This document shows, one piece after another, positions 13,665 through 18,053 of a stretch of DNA of 18,053 nt. Both the position numbers and the translations under genes were made by a program. Numbering within the stretch: position 1 is the stretch's first letter; each line of letters starts with the position of its first letter. The stretch spans positions 1 to 18,053 of the forward strand of contig DETS01000060.1 of the NCBI GenBank assembly GCA_002361735.1, written 5' to 3'. The notes beneath the pieces were generated by a model, which had not been told where the DNA came from, made no database searches, and saw nothing but the letters and a program-made list of their open reading frames with translations. This DNA comes from Lachnospiraceae bacterium UBA3282. GTDB taxonomy: Bacteria > Bacillota > Clostridia > Lachnospirales > Lachnospiraceae.

Positions 13665-14972
13665 ATGTTATATTTGAGAAACGGCTATTTAGTAGATCCT
13701 GCGTCGAAGCGGGAAGGGAATTATGATATTTTAATTGATACGGAAAATGGGAAGATCGTGAGGATCGTGCCGCAGGGGACGGCTGTGGCGGAAAGTGTGG
13801 GTGCGAATGCGATTGACTTAGATGGTCAATGTATCGCGCCGGGACTGGTCGATGTGCATGTGCATTTCCGCGATCCCGGATTTACTTACAAAGAGGATAT
13901 TGGCACGGGAGCGGCTGCGGCGGCAAAGGGCGGCTTTACCTCGGTGGTGCTGATGGCGAATACAAAGCCTGCGGTAGATAATTTGGAAACACTGGCTTAT
14001 GTGATAGAGAAAGGGAAAGAGACGGGCATTCATGTGTATACCTGCGCCAATGTGACAAAGGGACTTGCGGGGAAAGCGTTGACGGATATGGAGGCGCTTT
14101 CCCAAAACGGGGCTGCGGGGTTTACCGACGACGGAATCCCGCTGATGGACGAGGCGCTGCTCAAAGAGGCTTTGCGGCGGGCGGCAAAGTGCGGAAAACC
14201 GGTCAGTCTGCACGAGGAAAATCCGGCGCTCATAAAGAATAACGGCGTCAACGCGGGAAAGGCGTCTGCGCATTATGGCATTGGTGGGTCTCCCAGAGAG
14301 GCGGAAATTTCCATGGTGGAACGAGATCTGCAAATCGCTTTGGAAGAAGAAGCCGATCTTTCCATTCAGCATATCAGTACCAAAGAAGCCGTGGATCTGG
14401 TGCGGCAGGCAAAGAAGAAAAGCTGTCATATTTTTGCTGAGGCGACGCCCCACCATTTTACCCTCACGGAGGAAGCCGTGATTCAGCACGGGACACTGGC
14501 AAAAATGAATCCGCCCCTGCGGGAGGAGGATGACCGTCTGGCAATCATTGAAGGACTGCGGGACGGCACCATTGATATGATTGCCACGGATCATGCACCC
14601 CACAGCGCGGAGGAAAAGGCAAGGCCGCTGACGGAGGCACCCAGTGGTATCATTGGGTTGGAGACTGCCCTGTCTTTGGGGATCAGAGAGCTGGTGAACA
14701 AGGGATATCTTTCGATGATGGAATTGATAGAAAAAATGAGCCTCGCGCCTGCAAAGTTGTATCATCTGGATGCGGGATATCTGGCGGAGGGCGGGCCGGC
14801 GGATCTGGTGGTATTTGATCCGAAGAAGGAATGGACGGTAAAAGAGTTTGCGTCAAAGGCGGCAAACTCGCCCTTTGTGGGGGAGAGTCTGCCGGGAGTG
14901 GTCAGCTTTACCATTTGCGGGGGAAAGCTTCACAGTTCATCCACCGAAAGGGTCACATTGCTCAGCCCGTAA
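13665..14972 (+). CDS. pyrC: Dihydroorotase
   Basis: Third enzyme of de novo pyrimidine synthesis (carbamoyl aspartate to dihydroorotate), class I zinc type, 435 aa. Visible residues are DVHVHFRDPG (zinc His65 and His67, substrate Arg69), FTDDG (153-157), H183 in SLHEE, H236 in IQHIS, FAEATPHHF, and TDHAPH with catalytic Asp309. The expected C-terminal strand (VVSFTICGGKL) is followed by about 12 extra residues (HSSSTERVTLLSP) that run into the 3' end of the convergent PNPOx-like gene, giving a 43-bp overlap. The SD is AGAGGG upstream of ATG 13665. It follows the PrcB-like gene closely. Confidence 0.95.
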   Translation: MLYLRNGYLVDPASKREGNYDILIDTENGKIVRIVPQGTAVAESVGANAIDLDGQCIAPGLVDVHVHFRDPGFTYKEDIGTGAAAAAKGGFTSVVLMANTKPAVDNLETLAYVIEKGKETGIHVYTCANVTKGLAGKALTDMEALSQNGAAGFTDDGIPLMDEALLKEALRRAAKCGKPVSLHEENPALIKNNGVNAGKASAHYGIGGSPREAEISMVERDLQIALEEEADLSIQHISTKEAVDLVRQAKKKSCHIFAEATPHHFTLTEEAVIQHGTLAKMNPPLREEDDRLAIIEGLRDGTIDMIATDHAPHSAEEKARPLTEAPSGIIGLETALSLGIRELVNKGYLSMMELIEKMSLAPAKLYHLDAGYLAEGGPADLVVFDPKKEWTVKEFASKAANSPFVGESLPGVVSFTICGGKLHSSSTERVTLLSP

Positions 14973-15364
14973 TAATAATTGACGGTTTCGGCAGTAAACT
15001 TGTAGACGCAGTAATCCTCGTCGTCCACACCCTTCGGGTAATACATCTCGTCTCCGTCCTGCCAGAGAAAGGCTTTGGTTTCGTGGTCGGTGCAGACCTC
15101 CATCGTCCCCGTAAATAATGCGCCCTTGTACTGATCCTTCGTGTCGTCCACATAGTATACGGATGCCTTGGGGTTTTTCAGAAACTGTGCCACCCGTTTG
15201 GAGCTGGTGTTGGTGGAAAAGTAATGGATTTTTATGCTCCCGTGCTCCGGGACAAGCATTCCCTTAATCTGAGGAAAGCCTTCTTCACTGACTGATGCGA
15301 CATAGGCGACCTGCGCACTCTCGCGAAGTTTACGGATTCCTGATTTGATCATGTTCATTTCCAT
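14930..15364 (-). CDS. Pyridoxamine 5'-phosphate oxidase family flavoprotein
   Basis: A 144-aa split-barrel flavin-binding protein. Start 15364 is chosen for AAGGAG 10 bases upstream and because the N-terminus MEMNMIKSGIRKLRESAQVAYVASVSEEGFPQIKGM then matches the usual family start. An in-frame ATG at 15439 would add 25 basic residues that run through a hairpin. Features: VAYVASV.EEGFPQIKGM (first barrel strands), IHYFSTNTSSKRVAQFLKNPKASVYYVD (FMN-phosphate region) and GTMEVCTDHETKAFLW. Such proteins bind FMN, F420 or haem and often act in flavin reduction or detoxification; the substrate is unknown. Its promoter carries a perfect palindrome, so it is probably repressor-controlled. The 3' end overlaps pyrC by 43 bp. 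Confidence 0.8.
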   Translation of the reverse strand: MEMNMIKSGIRKLRESAQVAYVASVSEEGFPQIKGMLVPEHGSIKIHYFSTNTSSKRVAQFLKNPKASVYYVDDTKDQYKGALFTGTMEVCTDHETKAFLWQDGDEMYYPKGVDDEDYCVYKFTAETVNYYYGLSNVTLSVDEL

Positions 15365-15394
15365 CTGTGTGAGTCTCCTTTTCTGTAAGATTTT

Positions 15395-15419
15395 TAGGCA
15401 TTTCCCCAGGAACTGCCTA
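15395..15419 (-). other. Hairpin in the leader of the PNPOx-family gene
   Basis: On the minus strand, TAGGCA pairs with TGCCTA, with an inner TTCC/GGAA stem separated by a G-A mismatch and a 3-base loop, followed by AAAATCTT. It lies between promoter and SD, 31 bases before the start. It could be an attenuator or mRNA stabiliser. Confidence 0.4.
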
Positions 15420-15488
15420 TAGCGTGAACCTTTTTTCATAGGTGCCCCATTTCTGTGCTGCTATTGTTTCAATGTAGTTATATTATAT

Positions 15489-15517
15489 AGAATAGTACTA
15501 TATAGTACTATTGTCAA
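15489..15517 (-). promoter_or_regulatory. Promoter of the PNPOx-family gene
   Basis: Read on the minus strand: perfect TTGACA (15517-15512), 17-base spacer, TATTCT (15494-15489). The spacer is filled by the 22-bp palindrome at 15491-15512, so a bound dimer would block RNA polymerase. Confidence 0.6.
15491..15512. promoter_or_regulatory. Perfect 22-bp palindromic operator candidate
   Basis: The half-site AATAGTACTAT is followed directly by its exact inverse complement. Each half contains ATAGTACTAT, itself a palindrome, so the site can also be read as two tandem 10-bp dyads. It fills the spacer of the PNPOx-family promoter. No regulator gene is recognised in the window. Confidence 0.65.
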
Positions 15518-15566
15518 GGAAAGTTTTTATCCTATTTTTTGATGTTTGAACGTCTGGAAGTTTATC

Positions 15567-15595
15567 TTGTAATGAAAAAAAGAAAGTGATACAAT
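15567..15595 (+). promoter_or_regulatory. Promoter of the GNAT-EamA-ogt run
   Basis: TTGTAA (15567-15572), 17-base spacer, TACAAT (15590-15595; 5 of 6). The predicted start is near 15602, about 86 bases before the GNAT ATG. It is divergent from the PNPOx-family promoter. The rest of the 15365-15687 intergenic stretch holds the operator, the leader hairpin, and nothing else I can support. Confidence 0.5.
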
Positions 15596-15687
15596 CGTTT
15601 TAAAGCAAAGATAAATCTAAGATTCTCAATGTATCTTAACGGATTTCGTCTGAGATCCGTATCTATTAGAAAGGATACAGGACAAGC

Positions 15688-16263
15688 ATGTTTTCCAAAG
15701 ATATCAAAATCAGGACAGCCGATGTCTGCGACGCACAGAAACTTTTGGAGATTTATGCGCCCTATGTCAAAAACACGGCGATCACATTTGAATATGAAGT
15801 GCCGGAGCTAAGTGATTTTCAGAATAGAATAGAAAATACTTTGAAAAAATATCCGTATATCGTGGCGGAAGAAAACGAAGAAATTTTGGGATATGCCTAC
15901 ACAGGTGTTTTTAAGGGCAGAGCTGCCTATGACCATGCGGTGGAGGTGTCCGTTTATGTGAAGGAGGATAAGCGGGGACTTGGTATTGGCGGCAGGCTTT
16001 ATGCCGCGCTGGAGGAAATATCCCGTGCACAGCATATCCTGAATCTGAATGCCTGTATTGCATATGCCGATCGGGAGGACGAATATCTGACGCGGGACAG
16101 CGTTGATTTTCATAATCATTTAGGGTATTCCATGGTCGGGAAATTTCACCAGTGCGGTTACAAATTCGGCAGGTGGTATGATATGGTGTGGATGGAAAAA
16201 ATGCTTGGGGAGCATCCGGCGTATCCACAGCCTGTCATTGCGTTTCCTGATTTGAAAGGTTGA
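15688..16263 (+). CDS. GNAT N-acetyltransferase, phosphinothricin-acetyltransferase-like
   Basis: A 191-aa GNAT fold protein that transfers acetyl from acetyl-CoA to an amine. IRTADVCDAQKLLEIYAPYVKNTAITFEYE at 8-37 is the typical N-terminus of the PAT/MddA type (phosphinothricin, methionine sulfoximine or sulfone acetyltransferases). The acetyl-CoA pyrophosphate loop KRGLGIGGRLY (95-105) and HNHLGYSMVGKFHQCGYKFGRWYDMVWMEK are present. The C-terminus is a little longer than in most members. The SD is CAGGA, 5 bases before the ATG. The true amine substrate cannot be read from sequence. The EamA gene follows after 19 bases. Confidence 0.88.
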   Translation: MFSKDIKIRTADVCDAQKLLEIYAPYVKNTAITFEYEVPELSDFQNRIENTLKKYPYIVAEENEEILGYAYTGVFKGRAAYDHAVEVSVYVKEDKRGLGIGGRLYAALEEISRAQHILNLNACIAYADREDEYLTRDSVDFHNHLGYSMVGKFHQCGYKFGRWYDMVWMEKMLGEHPAYPQPVIAFPDLKG

Positions 16264-16282
16264 TGAATGGAGGCGGTTTTTT

Positions 16283-16696
16283 ATGTGGTTTCTATTTGCG
16301 ATTCTGTCCGCGGTGTTTGCGGCTTTGACTTCTATTCTGGCAAAGGTTGGAATCGAGGGCGTTCATTCTAATCTCGCCACAGCCATACGGACAGTCGTAG
16401 TCGTAATCATGGCGTGGGGAATGGTATTTCTGACCAATGCACAGGGCGGGATTGCCGAGATCAGCCGAAAAAGCTGGGTTTTCCTAATCTTATCCGGGCT
16501 GGCAACCGGCGCGTCGTGGCTCTGCTATTATCATGCCCTGCAGATAGGGGAAGTCTCCAAAGTGGTGCCCATCGATAAGTTGAGCGTGGTGATCACTCTC
16601 ATATTGGCGTTTGTTTTTCTGCACGAAACGTTTACCGTGAGGGCGCTGATCGGCTGTGTGTTGATTGGGGTGGGGACGTTGATTATGGTGGTATGA
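16283..16696 (+). CDS. Half-size EamA/DMT-family transporter
   Basis: A 137-aa membrane protein with about five hydrophobic segments (2-20, 31-50, 66-85, 95-113, 118-137), corresponding to a single EamA domain. Ordinary EamA transporters carry two such repeats, so this one must dimerise, like small multidrug-type DMT proteins. The conserved ends (FLFAILSAVFAALTSILAKVGIEGV and FLHETFTVRALIGCVLIGVGTLIMV) mark the domain as complete, not truncated. The SD is GGAGGCGG. It lies between a GNAT and a DNA-repair gene; exporter of small metabolites is the general family role. The substrate is unknown. Confidence 0.85.
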   Translation: MWFLFAILSAVFAALTSILAKVGIEGVHSNLATAIRTVVVVIMAWGMVFLTNAQGGIAEISRKSWVFLILSGLATGASWLCYYHALQIGEVSKVVPIDKLSVVITLILAFVFLHETFTVRALIGCVLIGVGTLIMVV

Positions 16697-16718
16697 TTGT
16701 CGGAGGAAATGTAGTAGA

Positions 16719-17267
16719 ATGATGAGCGATGATGAGATTGATATTTGTGATGAGTGTGGCAGCGAATTTCTAAAACAGTCTACTCACTATTACGATTCCC
16801 CTCTTGGAAAGATTATGCTTGCGTCGGACGGACATGCTCTGACAGGTCTGTGGTTCGAAGGACAGAAGTATTTTGGAGCAAGATTGGATTTAGATTACGA
16901 GGGAAAAAACCTGCCTGTCTTTGAACGGACGGAGCAATGGCTTATCCGGTATTTTGATGAAAAGGTGCCTGACTTTACGCCGCCGCTTGCCATGAAGGGC
17001 ACGCCTTTCCAAAAGGAAGTGTGGATGCAGCTGCTGGAGATTCCGTTTGGAAAGACAACGACATACGCCAAAATTGCCGCAAGGATTGCGAGGGATAGAG
17101 GGCTTGCATCGATGTCAGCGCAGGCGGTCGGCAGTGCGGTCGCGCATAATCCGATCTCTCTGATCGTTCCGTGCCACAGAGTTGTAGGGACAAACGGCAG
17201 CCTGACGGGATACGCGGGCGGACTGGAAAAGAAGGAATGGCTTCTGGCAATGGAAAGACAGGCGTGA
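16719..17267 (+). CDS. ogt: Methylated-DNA--protein-cysteine S-methyltransferase
   Basis: Suicide DNA-repair protein that moves the methyl group of O6-methylguanine to its own cysteine. The 182-aa protein contains the acceptor motif PCHRV (151-155, Cys152), the helix-turn-helix region TTTYAKIAARIA, AVGSAVAHNPISLIVP with the Asn hinge, and GYAGGLEKKEWLLAMER. About 22 extra N-terminal residues include CDEC (CxxC), unusual for the family. GGAGG (16702-16706) is 12 bases from the ATG at 16719, longer than ideal. A start-stop pair ATG-TAG (16709-16714) sits at a better distance from that SD. It could alternatively be named adaB or mgt. Confidence 0.92.
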   Translation: MMSDDEIDICDECGSEFLKQSTHYYDSPLGKIMLASDGHALTGLWFEGQKYFGARLDLDYEGKNLPVFERTEQWLIRYFDEKVPDFTPPLAMKGTPFQKEVWMQLLEIPFGKTTTYAKIAARIARDRGLASMSAQAVGSAVAHNPISLIVPCHRVVGTNGSLTGYAGGLEKKEWLLAMERQA

Positions 17268-17273
17268 TATAAT
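17265..17273 (+). promoter_or_regulatory. Extended -10 promoter for pyrK
   Basis: TGATATAAT is a perfect extended -10 (TGn plus TATAAT at 17268-17273) overlapping the ogt stop codon. The -35 region (around 17244-17250) is weak, as is usual for extended -10 promoters. The predicted start, near 17280, leaves a 25-base leader. Confidence 0.55.
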
Positions 17274-17304
17274 CATATAAAAATCAACCGGAAAGGAACC
17301 ATAT

Positions 17305-18053
17305 ATGGCGCAGAAGAAAAAAGTAACGGCGACGGTCATATCACAAAAACAGATAGGCGAGCAGATTTTTGATCTCCGGCTGGAAACAGAGTTGGCAAAG
17401 GACGCGCATCCGGGGCAGTTTGTGGCGGTATATCCCCAGGGCGAAAGTACATTGCTTCCCCGCCCGATCAGTATTTGTGAAGCGGATAAAGACAGGGGGA
17501 CGCTGCGGCTGGTCTATCGCGTTGCCGGAAAAGGCACGGCGGAATTTTCGACCTGTAAAGCGGGCGATGCTTTGGATCTTCTTGGCGTGCTCGGAAACGG
17601 CTTTCCTGTCGATAAGGCGAAAGGGAAACGCGTCTTTTTGATGGGCGGCGGCATCGGTATTCCGCCCCTGCTGGAACTGGCGAAGGCGGTGGACGGGAGA
17701 AAACAGATCCTATTGGGCTATCGAAATAAAGATCTTTTTTTGGAAGAAGATATGGCAAAGTACGGTGACGTCTACATAGCAACGGAGGACGGCAGCGTGG
17801 GGACGAAGGGAAATGTCATGGATATCATCAGAACCCACGCGCTGCAGGCGGATGTGATCATGGCTTGCGGACCGATGCCTATGCTGCGCGCAATCAAAGC
17901 CTATGCTGCCGAGAAAAAAATAGAAGCTTATATCTCCTTGGAGGAACGAATGGCGTGCGGCGTGGGCGCCTGCCTTGGCTGCGTATGTAAGACGACACAG
18001 GTGGACGCGCACTCTCATGTGCACAATGCGCGTATCTGCACGGAAGGCCCGGT
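17305..18053 (+). CDS. pyrK: Dihydroorotate dehydrogenase electron-transfer subunit (3' end outside window)
   Basis: PyrK carries FAD and a 2Fe-2S cluster and passes electrons from PyrD to NAD+ in the fourth step of pyrimidine synthesis. The frame runs off the window after 249 residues. Start ATG 17305 has AAAGGA 7 bases upstream. Domains in order: ferredoxin-reductase-like FAD barrel (PGQFVAVYP, RPISI at about 55-59), NAD-binding fold (MGGGIGIPPLLEL at about 112-124, then MACGPMPM), and the C-terminal cluster loop with C218, C223, C226 and C245 (MACGVGACLGC...ICTEGP). The last inter-cysteine loop is a few residues longer than in the Lactococcus protein. pyrD would be expected just downstream, beyond the window. 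Confidence 0.95.
   Translation, partial: MAQKKKVTATVISQKQIGEQIFDLRLETELAKDAHPGQFVAVYPQGESTLLPRPISICEADKDRGTLRLVYRVAGKGTAEFSTCKAGDALDLLGVLGNGFPVDKAKGKRVFLMGGGIGIPPLLELAKAVDGRKQILLGYRNKDLFLEEDMAKYGDVYIATEDGSVGTKGNVMDIIRTHALQADVIMACGPMPMLRAIKAYAAEKKIEAYISLEERMACGVGACLGCVCKTTQVDAHSHVHNARICTEGP

Noticed and set aside
13818..14765. Long minus-strand ORF (315 codons) opposite pyrC
   Set aside because: It is an exact antisense shadow of a well-supported dihydroorotase and its translation is rich in His/Arg/Cys with no domain.

Overview
The window looks like a chromosomal segment of a spore-forming, low-to-mid GC Clostridia, most probably a Lachnospiraceae member. This is an inference from gene content and style: a SpoIID-like/SpoIIQ-like pair, a PyrK-type (2Fe-2S flavoprotein) pyrimidine gene, many small lipoproteins, strong GGAGG ribosome binding sites, GTG/TTG starts, and TTGACA/TATAAT promoters. 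No rRNA, tRNA, CRISPR array, transposase or phage gene is visible. Most genes are on the + strand; only plsC and a pyridoxamine-oxidase-family gene are on the minus strand.

Layout. 1-1283: the tail of a WG-repeat protein, then an acidic lipoprotein built of 26-residue repeats that is broken by a frameshift. 1372-2750: hflX (ribosome-associated GTPase) closed by a strong terminator. 2757-5135: a promoter and a large aconitase-superfamily hydratase. 5199-6194: a membrane-anchored LamG-like protein. 6195-6570: a 376-bp leader containing several hairpins and a 46-codon ORF whose stop overlaps the TTG start of a calcium-motif (EF-hand/VCBS-like) protein. 7732-12257: a compact four-gene run of SpoIID-like, SpoIIQ/LytM-like, amidohydrolase and GH9-like lipoprotein; three of the four have lost the residues that are catalytic in their families. 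12301-13035 (minus): plsC-type acyltransferase. 13213-14972: PrcB-like lipoprotein and dihydroorotase (pyrC). 14930-15364 (minus): PNPOx-family flavoprotein whose promoter is overlaid by a perfect 22-bp palindrome. 15688-17267: a short run of GNAT acetyltransferase, half-size EamA transporter and O6-methylguanine methyltransferase. 17305 to the end: pyrK, cut by the window edge.

How the genes work together. pyrC and pyrK belong to de novo UMP synthesis but sit in separate transcription units about 2.3 kb apart. The SpoIID/SpoIIQ-like pair suggests forespore engulfment or cell-wall remodelling, possibly as pseudoenzymes. The rest is a mixture of housekeeping functions (ribosome rescue, phospholipid synthesis, DNA repair, central carbon chemistry) and surface or lipoprotein genes. 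The items I find most unusual are the hairpin-rich coupled leader ORF at 6434-6574, the run of degenerate enzyme-family proteins at 7732-12257, and the palindromic operator at 15491-15512.
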